Below are positions 7,917 through 16,038 of a stretch of 64,000 nucleotides of DNA, piece after piece. This DNA is from JBDRRP01 sp964446485 (GTDB lineage: Bacteria; Desulfobacterota; Desulfobacteria; Desulfobacterales; JBDRRP01), in the NCBI GenBank assembly GCA_964446485.1, contig CAYUOU010000003.1, positions 1 through 64,000 of the forward strand, read 5' to 3'. The translations under genes were made by a program, and so were the position numbers. Every line of letters begins with the position of its first letter. Within the stretch, counting starts at the first letter, position 1. The notes under the pieces were generated by a model. That model was given only the letters and a program-made list of their open reading frames with translations. It made no database searches and was not told the origin of the DNA.

Positions 7917-8189
7917 ATGTATTTCGAACTTCAACTGGCGTCGCGCCCCTTTGCCACCGGTGTCAGCAGCACGCCGGTCACCGTACCCGCCTACGGGGAA
8001 ACCGAGGTGGTCCTGACGGTGAGCACCAATGTGTTGAAGACCGTCACGCAATTGGCGGATTTTCTCAAAGGACAGCCCCAGTCGGTGAGCTATCGCCTGT
8101 CTGGGCATTTAAAAGTGGACCTGCCCTTGGCGGGCAGACTCCCCGTGTCATCAGAGGGGACGCTGCGTCTGTCGCCGAAGCCCGAGTAA
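7917..8189 (+). pseudogene. LEA14/WHy-domain protein, N-terminally truncated
   Basis: A 90-codon frame that resembles the C-terminal half of bacterial LEA type 2 (water stress/hypersensitive response) lipoproteins. YFELQLASRPFATGVSSTPV is followed by TVPAYGETEVVLTVSTNV and a SYRLSGHLKVDLPLAGRLP-type ending, typical of the second half of the domain. Full proteins carry a signal peptide or lipobox and about 60 more residues before this point; none is present. The 5' edge coincides with a dispersed repeat, suggesting truncation by rearrangement. It could still be translated from its own ATG. Confidence 0.6.
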
Positions 8190-8231
8190 CGCTTGCCACA
8201 CTACTATAGCTGCGGGAAAGGAGTTGAATCC

Positions 8232-9233
8232 ATGCAGGATCATTCATTCAAGGCCATGGTGGTCACGGAAACCGAGGAGAATCAATTTTCTCGCACACTG
8301 GTTGAGCGACGCGTCGCCGATTTGCCAGACGGCGACGTGCTCGTGCGGGTGACCCATTCCTCACTCAATTTCAAGGATGCCCTTTCCGCCACGGGAAACC
8401 GCGGCGTGACTCGGCAATATCCCCACACGCCGGGGATCGACGCCGCCGGAGAGGTGGCCGACAGCCGTGTGCCCGCTTTCAGCGTGGGGCAGCCCGTCAT
8501 CGTTACCAGCTACGATTTGGGGATGAACACCGACGGCGGTTTCGGGCAGTATATCCGCGTGCCCGCAGACTGGGTGATTCCCATGCCGGCGGGGCTGGAC
8601 GGCCCGACGGTCATGGGTTACGGCACTGCCGGGCTCACGGCCGCCCTGAGCATCATGAAACTGGTGGAAGGCGGCGTTCGCCCCGACAGTGGGGACATTC
8701 TCGTCACCGGCGCCACCGGCGGCGTGGGCTGCATGGCTGTGGCGGTTCTTGCCAAGCTGGGCTATCGCGTGGCCGCGGTGACGGGTAAAGCCGATGCCCA
8801 CGACTTTCTCGGTGATATCGGCGCCGCCCGCGTGCTGTCCCGTGAGGAGGCCGTGGATGACAGCAAACGCCCCATGCTCAAATCACAATGGGCCGGCGTG
8901 GTGGACACGGTGGGCGGCGAGCCGCTGGCCACGGCCATCAAAGCCACGACACCTTACGCCGTGGTGACCTGCTGCGGTCTGGTGGCGTCGCCGTTTTTCA
9001 AGACATCGGTGTTTCCGTTCATCCTGCGAGGGCTGACCCTGGTGGGGATCGAATCCGCCGAATGCCCCATGGAAACGCGCCTCGAGGCCTGGCACCATCT
9101 GGCCGGTGACTGGAAGATCGATGTCATGCCACGCATGGTTCGGGAGGTCGGCCTCTCGGCACTGGACCCGGAAATCGACCGGATTCTCAAGGGAGGGCAG
9201 ACCGGGCGCGTAGTGGTCCGCCTGGACGGGTAG
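8232..9233 (+). CDS. AcuI/YhdH-type zinc-independent quinone/acrylyl-CoA reductase
   Basis: Medium-chain dehydrogenase/reductase of 333 aa, YhdH/YhfP subfamily. Characterised members (AcuI) reduce acrylyl-CoA to propionyl-CoA with NADPH. The GroES-like N-terminal domain includes SSLNFKDALSATGNRG and HTPGIDAAGEV. The Rossmann domain has TGATGGVGCMAVAVLAKLG. No zinc-binding cysteine set is seen. ATG 8232 has AAAGGAG upstream. It is probably its own transcription unit; the actual substrate is not shown by the context. Confidence 0.85.
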   Translation: MQDHSFKAMVVTETEENQFSRTLVERRVADLPDGDVLVRVTHSSLNFKDALSATGNRGVTRQYPHTPGIDAAGEVADSRVPAFSVGQPVIVTSYDLGMNTDGGFGQYIRVPADWVIPMPAGLDGPTVMGYGTAGLTAALSIMKLVEGGVRPDSGDILVTGATGGVGCMAVAVLAKLGYRVAAVTGKADAHDFLGDIGAARVLSREEAVDDSKRPMLKSQWAGVVDTVGGEPLATAIKATTPYAVVTCCGLVASPFFKTSVFPFILRGLTLVGIESAECPMETRLEAWHHLAGDWKIDVMPRMVREVGLSALDPEIDRILKGGQTGRVVVRLDG

Positions 9234-9376
9234 CCGGAACGGATGGCTGCAAAATGATTCGGCCGCCGTCCGTTTACAATGAGCTAAAACGTGATCACTT
9301 TATCCAAGCTTTTTCCGTTGACTACCCTGTACGGGCCGCCCACAGCAGGTCGGACCCGGGCAAAAGGAGGTTTCAT

Positions 9377-9877
9377 ATGGCAAAGATCACGTTGCACGGC
9401 GACCCGTTCAACACCAAAGGCGACCTGCCCGCGGTGGGGGCACCCGCCCCGGATTTCAACCTCACCAAAACCGATTTGTCGGATGTTACCCTGGCGGATT
9501 TCGCCGGAAAAAAAGTGGTGCTCAATATCTTTCCCAGTATCGACACGCCGGTCTGCTCCGTGTCGGTGAGGCGTTTCAACACGGAGATTGAAAAACATTC
9601 CGATGCTGTTGTGCTCTCGGTATCGCGGGATCTGCCATTTGCCCACGCGCGGTTTTGTGCGGCCGAGGGATTGAACAACGTAGTTTCGGCCTCCATCCTC
9701 AGGGACACCGATTTTGGCGCGCGCTACGGTGTTCAGATCATCGACGGACCGTTGGCCACGCTCATGGCTCGGGCGGTGGTGGTGGTGGATGTTGAAGGAA
9801 AGGTGATCCACACCCAGCTGGTTCCGGAAATCGGCGAGGAACCGGATTATGCCGGGGCCCTGGCTGCGCTGGGATAA
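9377..9877 (+). CDS. tpx: Thiol peroxidase, atypical 2-Cys peroxiredoxin
   Basis: Tpx reduces hydroperoxides using thioredoxin. The 166-aa protein has the peroxidatic cysteine in FPSIDTPVCSVSVRRFN and the resolving cysteine in ARFCAAEGLNNV, the spacing expected for atypical 2-Cys Tpx enzymes. The catalytic Arg region (RDTDFGARYGV) is also present. The start is fixed by AAAGGAGG six bases before ATG. The frame stays open upstream but lacks family similarity there. It is a stand-alone oxidative-stress gene, consistent with an oxygen-sensitive organism. Confidence 0.95.
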   Translation: MAKITLHGDPFNTKGDLPAVGAPAPDFNLTKTDLSDVTLADFAGKKVVLNIFPSIDTPVCSVSVRRFNTEIEKHSDAVVLSVSRDLPFAHARFCAAEGLNNVVSASILRDTDFGARYGVQIIDGPLATLMARAVVVVDVEGKVIHTQLVPEIGEEPDYAGALAALG

Positions 9878-9919
9878 TTTGCCGGGGCACCGACGCCTTA
9901 CCATGCATCAGGAGGTGCA

Positions 9920-10897
9920 ATGAAACCATCGCCTTCAAATCGCACCGCTTTGCCGGGTCTTCTTCCTGCGTGCACGTCGCCCATGGACCGCCGCCAGTTC
10001 CTGAAAGCCCATCTGTACGCCGCCGTGGCCGCCGCCCTTGGCTTCTCGGGCGTGTGGGTGCCGGGAAAAAAGGTGTATGCCGGTGTTCCGGATGTGGCAG
10101 TGGCCACCGGGGCGGCAGGGCCTGCCGTGAGAAAAGCCCTGGAATTGCTCGGTGGTATGGGGCAAGTGGTGCGGCCGGGCCAAAAGGTGGTGATCAAGCC
10201 TAACATGAGCTTTGCCTACAAGCCCGGCGCGGCCACCAATACCAACCCCGAGGTGGTTCGAGAGCTGGTGATGTTGTGTAAGGAGGCAGGGGCCGGCCGG
10301 GTGCGTGTACTGGACCATCCGTTGAGACGCGAGGAACTCTGCATCGAAGGGGTCAAAAAAGCCTGTGATATTTTCAACGAGGACATCGTCGACGGGGTCA
10401 CCCGGGACCGCCTCTTCAAAGCCGCAGCCATACCGGGTGGAAAAGAGATGCGGAAAACCGACGTCATGCGAGAAGTGCTCGAGGCGGATGTGCTCATTGC
10501 CGTACCGGTGGCCAAAGCCCACGGCGCCACCGGGGTCAGCCTTTCCATGAAGGGGATGATGGGCCTGATCTGGGATCGCGGAATCATGCATTGGCGATTT
10601 GACCTCTCCACGGCCATCGTCGATTTGGCGACGCTGCTGAAGCCCCAGCTGGTGGTGGTGGACGCTACGGAGGCATTGACCACCAACGGCCCCTCGGGTC
10701 CCGGCAAGGTGGTGCGTTACGACACCATTATCGCCTCCCGGGACATGGTGGCCGCGGATGCCCAGGCGGTGCATACAGTGAAATGGTATGGATCCGCCAT
10801 GAAGGCGCGGCAAGTGGCGCATATCCGACTGGCCCACGAGCGCGGGCTCGGGCGCATGGATGTCGAAAACCTCGTGGTTCGTCAGGCGCGGGCGTGA
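9920..10897 (+). CDS. DUF362 protein with Tat-type signal
   Basis: DUF362-family protein of 325 aa. Members often pair with or carry ferredoxin domains; the biochemical role is unproven. An N-terminal region with DRRQFLKAHLYAAVAAALGF fits a twin-arginine signal (RRxFLK then a hydrophobic stretch). That suggests export of a folded, possibly cofactor-bearing protein. DUF362 features include VVIKPNMSFAYKPG, DHPLRREELC and VAKAHGATGVSLSMKGMMG. AGGAGGTGCA precedes ATG 9920. The stop overlaps the next gene's GTG (GTGA), coupling it to the polyferredoxin. Confidence 0.82.
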   Translation: MKPSPSNRTALPGLLPACTSPMDRRQFLKAHLYAAVAAALGFSGVWVPGKKVYAGVPDVAVATGAAGPAVRKALELLGGMGQVVRPGQKVVIKPNMSFAYKPGAATNTNPEVVRELVMLCKEAGAGRVRVLDHPLRREELCIEGVKKACDIFNEDIVDGVTRDRLFKAAAIPGGKEMRKTDVMREVLEADVLIAVPVAKAHGATGVSLSMKGMMGLIWDRGIMHWRFDLSTAIVDLATLLKPQLVVVDATEALTTNGPSGPGKVVRYDTIIASRDMVAADAQAVHTVKWYGSAMKARQVAHIRLAHERGLGRMDVENLVVRQARA

Positions 10898-12567
10898 AGC
10901 GGTTTCAGCGGGTGGTGCAGGCGATCACCCTGACGGTGTTTTTGCTGCTCCTGGCCGCCGCCGGGTTTCCTCTGGCCGGCTACCTGCCCTTTGATGGGTT
11001 TTTGCGGATGGACCCGGTGGCCGGCGCCGTGGCCTCCATCAGCGCGCGGCAGGTTATCGCCGCTTTCTGGCCGGCATTGGTCGTCATCGCCGGCACTTTT
11101 TTGCTGGGGCGGTTTTTCTGCGGTTACGTCTGCCCCATGGGGACCACCATCGATATGGCCGACCGTGCGGCGGCACCCCGGCGGCTCGCGAGAGATTCGC
11201 CTGACACCCACCGACGATGGTCCCCGGTCCCTTATATCCTTCTGTCGTTTCTTCTGGGAAGCGCCGCCCTCGGTGTGTCTCTGGTTTTTGTTGCCAGCCC
11301 CTTGGCGCTCATCACCCGATTTTACGGCAACCTCGTAATGCCCGTCCTGGCCCTATTCGTTGATGGCCTGCTGCGGGCCGCGGCGGCGCTGCCGCCGGCG
11401 TTGAGACCTGATGCAGTGGTGTCGGCATCGTTCCCGGTGAACCGGTTTGCCCACGCATGGTTTCTGGTGATCTTTTTTGGCGGGATCTTTGCCGCCGCCA
11501 CCGTGGCCCAGCGGTTCTGGTGTCGGTATCTTTGTCCGGCCGGTGCGGTGCTGTCGCTCTGTAGCCGCAGACCGCTGATAAGACGTCAAGTGACGGAGGA
11601 TTGCATCGACTGCGGCCAATGCCAACAGGGCTGTCCCATGGGCGCTATCGATGACCAGGAGGCGCGGCGCACCCAACACAGCGCCTGCATCGCCTGCCAG
11701 CGGTGCGTTGCGGTGTGTCCCGTGGCGGCCGTTTCCTTTACCGGTGGAATGGATCGCGATGCCGCCGTCTCGCTGGATCGGCGGCGAATCCTGGGCTCGG
11801 GCGTCGCCGGTGCGGCAGCAGCCATGGTATCGCTGACAGGGCTGACGCATCTCCATGGTCCCGCGGGTGCCCAGATGATTCCGCCCGACCTTATTCGACC
11901 GCCGGGCAGCCTGCCGGAAGACGCTTTTCTGGCACGCTGTCTGCGCTGCGGCGCGTGTTTAGCGGCCTGCCCCACCAACACCCTTCAACCGCTGGGATTG
12001 GCCATTGGGTTCACCGGATTGTTCAGTCCGGTGCTGACGCCGCGTCGCGGGCCTTGTGAACCCGGGTGCAATGTGTGCGGCTGGGTCTGCCCCAGCGGCG
12101 CCATCCGCGCACTGCCGCTTCGTGAGAAAACCTGGGCGAAAATGGGGACGGCCCATATTTTAAAAGAGCAGTGCCTGGCGTGGGAGTTCAACCGTCGGTG
12201 CCTGGTGTGTGATGAGGTCTGCCCCTACGATGCCGTGGCGCTGAAGCAGGAGAAAGGCCACGCTGTCGGTGTGCCGGTGGTCGATGAGGATCGCTGCGCG
12301 GGCTGTGGGCTGTGCGAGCATCATTGTCCGGTGCGGGGGGCAAAGGCCATCGTCGTGGGACCCATGGGGGAGCTGCGCTTGGCGACCGGCAGCTACCGGG
12401 ACGCGGCGCGCGCTCAGGGGCTGTCACTGGTGCTGGCCGTCGACAGGGCGGCCCGCGTTGGCACCAGTCAAAGCACCGCCGCCCCGGTTCTTGGATATCC
12501 GGCCGCTTCGGGAGAGACTGAGAGACCGGGTGCCGGCGACAGCCTGCCGCCCGGGTTTACAAGGTAG
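10894..12567 (+). CDS. NapH/NapG-like membrane polyferredoxin fusion
   Basis: 557-aa iron-sulfur membrane protein. The N-terminal third is NapH-like, with four or so membrane helices and the FCGYVCPMGT and WCRYLCPAGAVL signatures. Two 4Fe-4S clusters follow (CIDCGQCQQGCPMGA, CIACQRCVAVCPVAA). An internal twin-arginine-like hydrophobic segment comes next (DRRRILGSGVAGAAAAMVSL). Last is a NapG/MauM-like domain with four more cysteine clusters (CLRCGACLAACP, CNVCGWVCP, CLVCDEVCP, CAGCGLCEHHCP). It presumably passes quinol electrons to a periplasmic partner, perhaps the overlapping DUF362 protein. The GTG start overlaps the previous stop. No nap or mau catalytic subunit is nearby. Confidence 0.8.
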   Translation: MKRFQRVVQAITLTVFLLLLAAAGFPLAGYLPFDGFLRMDPVAGAVASISARQVIAAFWPALVVIAGTFLLGRFFCGYVCPMGTTIDMADRAAAPRRLARDSPDTHRRWSPVPYILLSFLLGSAALGVSLVFVASPLALITRFYGNLVMPVLALFVDGLLRAAAALPPALRPDAVVSASFPVNRFAHAWFLVIFFGGIFAAATVAQRFWCRYLCPAGAVLSLCSRRPLIRRQVTEDCIDCGQCQQGCPMGAIDDQEARRTQHSACIACQRCVAVCPVAAVSFTGGMDRDAAVSLDRRRILGSGVAGAAAAMVSLTGLTHLHGPAGAQMIPPDLIRPPGSLPEDAFLARCLRCGACLAACPTNTLQPLGLAIGFTGLFSPVLTPRRGPCEPGCNVCGWVCPSGAIRALPLREKTWAKMGTAHILKEQCLAWEFNRRCLVCDEVCPYDAVALKQEKGHAVGVPVVDEDRCAGCGLCEHHCPVRGAKAIVVGPMGELRLATGSYRDAARAQGLSLVLAVDRAARVGTSQSTAAPVLGYPAASGETERPGAGDSLPPGFTR

Positions 12568-12604
12568 GGGATGCAACCTCGGGGTTAAGAAAGATGAAGC
12601 GCTC

Positions 12605-13054
12605 ATGACGACAATACTCGATGATTATCCGGTGACGGTGGACATTCCTGTGGCCTGGGGAGAGATGGACGCGTTTCAGCATGTCAACAACGTGGCCTAT
12701 TTCCGGTACTTCGAAACGGCCCGGATCGCCTATTTTACGGCGCTCGACCTCATGCGAACCATGGCAGAGACCGGCATCGGCCCCATTCTGGCTGAAACGC
12801 GCTGCCGTTACCGGATTCCCTTGACCTACCCGGACACCGTGACCGTTGGCGCCCGGGTGAGCAGCATCGGCGATGACCGGTTCATCATGCTTTACCGGGT
12901 GGCCAGTGCCGGCCACGGCAAAATAGCCGCCGAAGGAGACGGTCTTTTGGTGGCCTTCGATTACGGCGCGGGGAAGAAGGTGGCCGTTCCAGAGAACCTC
13001 ATGCGCGGTATTCGTGCGCTCGAGCGTCTGCCGGTGGTGCGGATTGAGGGATGA
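12605..13054 (+). CDS. Acyl-CoA thioesterase, 4HBT hotdog family
   Basis: Hotdog-fold thioesterase of 149 aa, YbgC/FcbC-like, hydrolysing acyl-CoA thioesters; substrate range unknown. The family signature WGEMDAFQHVNNVAYFRYFE contains the catalytic Asp. RCRYRIPLTYPDTVTVGARV follows in the expected place. ATG 12605 is chosen because the frame upstream matches nothing. The stop overlaps the start of a small ORF by 4 nt, part of a three-gene coupled run. Confidence 0.9.
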   Translation: MTTILDDYPVTVDIPVAWGEMDAFQHVNNVAYFRYFETARIAYFTALDLMRTMAETGIGPILAETRCRYRIPLTYPDTVTVGARVSSIGDDRFIMLYRVASAGHGKIAAEGDGLLVAFDYGAGKKVAVPENLMRGIRALERLPVVRIEG

Positions 13055-13236
13055 ACGCGCAAGACCGGTTCTGGAAGCGCACCGCTGAACCGTGGGAACC
13101 CCTCTGTGACTGTGAGCGGTATGCCCGCGGCTGCCTTCAGAGACTGGCGGATCAAAAGACCGGAGACATATACGACACAGACATCGACCTGTCTTTTCCG
13201 GGCCGGCCGCTATCATTTCAAGGAGAATCATCATGA
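13051..13236 (+). CDS. Small hypothetical protein
   Basis: 61-aa frame I do not recognise. It overlaps the thioesterase stop by 4 nt and the next gene's ATG by 4 nt (ATGA at both ends), an arrangement rarely seen by chance. It is rich in charged and aromatic residues (DRFWKRTAEPWEPLCDCERY), has no membrane segment or signal peptide and three cysteines. It may be a small partner of the UROD/MetE-like protein or a bridging translated leader. Confidence 0.45.
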   Translation: MNAQDRFWKRTAEPWEPLCDCERYARGCLQRLADQKTGDIYDTDIDLSFPGRPLSFQGESS

Positions 13237-14258
13237 CCATTCCCGGTAATTTATTGACGACCGCCATGGCCGTCATGCCGCACACGGATGCGGACCGCGC
13301 TATGGAAACCGCCCTGAGTCTGGACATCCCCTTCTGGCCGCAGCTGCCGAGACTGGACTACACCGAGGACATGTACGTTCAGGCCAGCGAACATTTTCCG
13401 GGGATTCTCCTCGACATGGACAAGCAGACGCTGGCCTTTTCCATCGAAAAGTTCATCTTCGAGCTTGAGGCGACCATGGCCCATTTCGAGGAGCCGGCAT
13501 ATTTTGATATCAGCCCGGACTATTCGGCGGTTTACCATCGCTTCCTGGCCATGGATTTCACCGATCGCCCGGCCATCCGCGGGCAGTTGGAGGGGCCGGT
13601 AAGCTTCGGTCTCAATGTCCTTGACCAGGACAAAAGGCCGATATTATTCAACGATACGGTCCGCCCCTTCATGTTCGAAATCATGGCAAAGCGGATCAAT
13701 GTGCAGCTCTCCCGGCTCAAGCAGCTGAATCCAAACGCCTTTATGTTCGTGGACGAACCGGGGCTCCAGTTCCTTTTCAGCGCCATGAGCGGCTATGACG
13801 CCCAGCAGGCCAGGCCGGACATGGATCTTTTCCTGTCCATGGTGGATCGGCCCTGCGGTATTCACCTGTGCGGGAACCCCGACTGGGATTTTCTTCTCAA
13901 TCTGGACATGGACATCCTCTCGCTGGACGTGTTCACCAACGGCGAGATTTTTCCCAAATATGCCAGAGGCATCGGGAAATTTCTGGACCGGGGGGGCACT
14001 ATCGTGTGGGGCATCGTCCCCACCAATTTCGAACCCTTCACTGAAAGCCGGGTGGATCTCCTTGAATGGCGGCTGGAGGCCATGTGGAAGCAACTTGTCG
14101 ACAAGGGGATCGACCGCGACCTGCTGCTGTCGCGCAGTTTACTGTCGCCGGCTACCTGCTGCCTGGTCAATCCGGACGGTGAGCAGACCGTGGAGAAGGC
14201 CTTTTCCATGCTGCGGGCGCTGTCTTTGCAACTCCGGGAAAAATATCGGCTGTCGTAG
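13233..14258 (+). CDS. UROD/MetE-like superfamily protein
   Basis: 341-aa protein of the uroporphyrinogen decarboxylase/methionine synthase (MetE C-terminal) TIM-barrel superfamily. The zinc-ligand-like motif CGIHLCGNPDW resembles the HxC site of cobalamin-independent methyltransferases. The FMFVDEPGLQF stretch is the usual acid-rich strand. The family includes methyl- and corrinoid-transferases; this member lacks the N-terminal MetE domain and its substrate is unknown. ATG overlaps the small ORF, and GGAG lies a few bases upstream. A palindrome begins right at its stop codon. Confidence 0.72.
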   Translation: MTIPGNLLTTAMAVMPHTDADRAMETALSLDIPFWPQLPRLDYTEDMYVQASEHFPGILLDMDKQTLAFSIEKFIFELEATMAHFEEPAYFDISPDYSAVYHRFLAMDFTDRPAIRGQLEGPVSFGLNVLDQDKRPILFNDTVRPFMFEIMAKRINVQLSRLKQLNPNAFMFVDEPGLQFLFSAMSGYDAQQARPDMDLFLSMVDRPCGIHLCGNPDWDFLLNLDMDILSLDVFTNGEIFPKYARGIGKFLDRGGTIVWGIVPTNFEPFTESRVDLLEWRLEAMWKQLVDKGIDRDLLLSRSLLSPATCCLVNPDGEQTVEKAFSMLRALSLQLREKYRLS

Positions 14259-14284
14259 CGGCAGGCCCCCGTGCCTGCCGCTAC
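14255..14284 (+). repeat. Perfect 11-bp palindromic element (REP-like)
   Basis: GTAGCGGCAGG, an 8-nt loop and CCTGCCGCTAC form a perfect stem that begins on the stop codon of the UROD-like gene. No U-tract follows, and the next gene starts only 25 nt later. It therefore looks like a REP-type intergenic palindrome rather than a classical terminator. Similar elements built on CCCCCGTGCCTGCC are common in related genomes by my recollection. Confidence 0.6.
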
Positions 14285-14309
14285 GCATTTTGGAAAGGAT
14301 CTGCCGCCC

Positions 14310-14636
14310 GTGACTCTGGACGAACTTCAACAGACGGTCGACCGATGGGTGACCACCATCGGTGTGCGCTATTACAGCGAACTCACCAATACGGCGATTC
14401 TTATGGAAGAGGTGGGTGAGCTGGCGCGGATCATGGCCCGCCAGTTCGGCGACCAGAGTTTCAAAGCGGGCGAGTCCCCCGACCGCCTGGCCGACGAGAT
14501 CGCCGATGTGCTTTTCGTTCTGGTGTGTCTGGCCAATCAGACCGGCGTGGACCTCACCGCGGCGGTGGCGGCGAATCTTCATAAGAAGACCATCCGGGAT
14601 GCGGCGCGTCACGCCGCCAATGCCAAACTTCGATAG
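14310..14636 (+). CDS. MazG-like nucleotide pyrophosphohydrolase
   Basis: 108-aa all-alpha NTP pyrophosphohydrolase-like protein of the MazG/dUTPase superfamily, likely a house-cleaning enzyme that hydrolyses noncanonical nucleoside triphosphates. The metal-binding helices EEVGELARIMAR and DEIADVLFVLVCLAN give the ExxE and ExxD set. GTG 14310 is preferred: GGAAAGGAT lies upstream, and the earlier GTG at 14271 falls inside the palindrome. It ends just before the LuxR-type remnant on the opposite strand. Confidence 0.82.
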   Translation: MTLDELQQTVDRWVTTIGVRYYSELTNTAILMEEVGELARIMARQFGDQSFKAGESPDRLADEIADVLFVLVCLANQTGVDLTAAVAANLHKKTIRDAARHAANAKLR

Positions 14637-14645
14637 TCCGTTTGT

Positions 14646-14954
14646 TCAACACCCCGCACGCAGGAATTGCCGGAGGTTGGTGGATACCTTGCGTAAGTCC
14701 AGTTTTTTGCGGATGTTGAGACGGTGGGTTTCAACCGTGCGGATCTTTTGTGTGAGGATTTCGAATCGCAATCGCACTTTTCGGGCGCTGATATCCAGTA
14801 CCGTGTATCGGGCGTACCGGCTCAAACGCTGGGAATACCACGGCACCCGCTGGTAGATGAGGCGCACCGGAAAGAGGGAGGTGATGGCATTGATGAAGCT
14901 GGGGTTGGCGTCCGTATTGATGCAGCGCATCCGCGGTTCCGCGGCCCTGCCCAC
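14646..14954 (-). pseudogene. Decayed LuxR-type HTH regulator remnant
   Basis: A 102-codon frame whose last 40 residues (IRTVETHRLNIRKKLDL then NLRQFLRAGC) match the recognition helix and C-terminus of LuxR/GerE regulators with the sensor-type VNLRxxL ending. The preceding residues (FEILTQK) jump straight into the recognition helix. The usual LT-x-x-E-x-x-V... and KEIA segments are missing, which indicates an internal deletion in the HTH. The first 60 residues resemble no domain I can name. It lies downstream of dppF in the same direction. Confidence 0.5.
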
Positions 14955-14978
14955 GGCACTGCGCCCAATCCGCTGATG

Positions 14979-16016
14979 CTAAATCCGGCCTTCGGACACG
15001 CCATGACAGGCGACCAGCGTGCCGGTATCCAACGCAGCGCGTGTGGGAATCTCCTCCCGACATCGTGCATCGGCATGGGGACAGCGCCCGTGGAATACAC
15101 ACCCCGGCGGCAGATGAATGGGCGTGGGGACTTCTCCCTTGAGTCGGATATGGCGAAGCCCTTTTTCGCCCAGTTTGGGAATGGCGCTGAGCAGTGCCCG
15201 GGTGTAGGGGTGCCGGGGGGTGGTGAAAAGGGTTTCCGTATCCGCCAGCTCGCACAGGGTTCCCAGATACATGACCGCCACCCGGGTGCTGATGTGTCGC
15301 ACCACGCCAAGGTCGTGGGAAATGAACAGATAGGTGAGGTTCAAGCGTTGCTGCATTTCCATGAGCAGATTGAGAATCTGTGCTTGAATCGATACATCCA
15401 GTGCACTTACCGGTTCATCGGCGACGATGAAGACCGGGTTCACCGTGAGGGCGCGGGCGATGCTGATGCGCTGACGCTGACCGCCGGAAAACTCATGGGG
15501 GAAACGGCCCCCCCACGTTGGATCGACACCCACCTGCCGCATCACGTCTGCCACGCGGTCTTCGATTTCAGTTGCCGACATACCGCCATGGTGGAAGCGT
15601 ACCGGCTCTTCCAACGTCTGGCGAACCGTTTTTCTGGGGTTCAGGGATGCATAGGGATCCTGAAAAATCATTTGCATTTTCGCCCTGAACGGCAGCATGC
15701 GCTCAGGAGACAAATCATCGATGCGTGCGTCACCGAAATAGACCGCACCGCTGTTGGGCGGGTAGAGGCCCATGACGGTGCGGGCCAGCGTCGATTTCCC
15801 GCAGCCGCTTTCTCCCACGACACTGACGGTTTCTCCCCGGCCGATGCTGAAGCTGACATCATTGACGGCTTTGACCGTGATGCGCCGCCGTCGAAGCCGT
15901 CCGTTCTCCCAGCGGAGCTGGTCCAGCAGGCCGCCGGAGATGTCAAAGTGCTTGACCAGGCGCTCGATGCGCAGCAGCGTCGGTGGCGCCGCCCCGGATG
16001 TGGGCGTATCGGTCAT
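14979..16016 (-). CDS. Oligopeptide/dipeptide ABC transporter ATPase (DppF/OppF-like)
   Basis: 345-aa ATPase subunit that powers the peptide importer encoded upstream. The motifs are intact: Walker A VGESGCGKST, signature FSGGQRQRISIARAL, Walker B VFIVADEPVSALD and the H-loop FISHD. The C-terminal peptide-transporter extension ends in the cysteine cluster PPGCVFHGRCPHADARC. ATG 16016 (MTDTPTSGAAPP) is chosen; it starts 22 nt after the dppD-like stop, and longer starts would overlap that gene. Substrate is probably di- or oligopeptides, though nickel and other ligands use the same family. Confidence 0.92.
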   Translation of the reverse strand: MTDTPTSGAAPPTLLRIERLVKHFDISGGLLDQLRWENGRLRRRRITVKAVNDVSFSIGRGETVSVVGESGCGKSTLARTVMGLYPPNSGAVYFGDARIDDLSPERMLPFRAKMQMIFQDPYASLNPRKTVRQTLEEPVRFHHGGMSATEIEDRVADVMRQVGVDPTWGGRFPHEFSGGQRQRISIARALTVNPVFIVADEPVSALDVSIQAQILNLLMEMQQRLNLTYLFISHDLGVVRHISTRVAVMYLGTLCELADTETLFTTPRHPYTRALLSAIPKLGEKGLRHIRLKGEVPTPIHLPPGCVFHGRCPHADARCREEIPTRAALDTGTLVACHGVSEGRI

Positions 16017-16038
16017 GACCGGTCTTTGTTTTTCGCCG

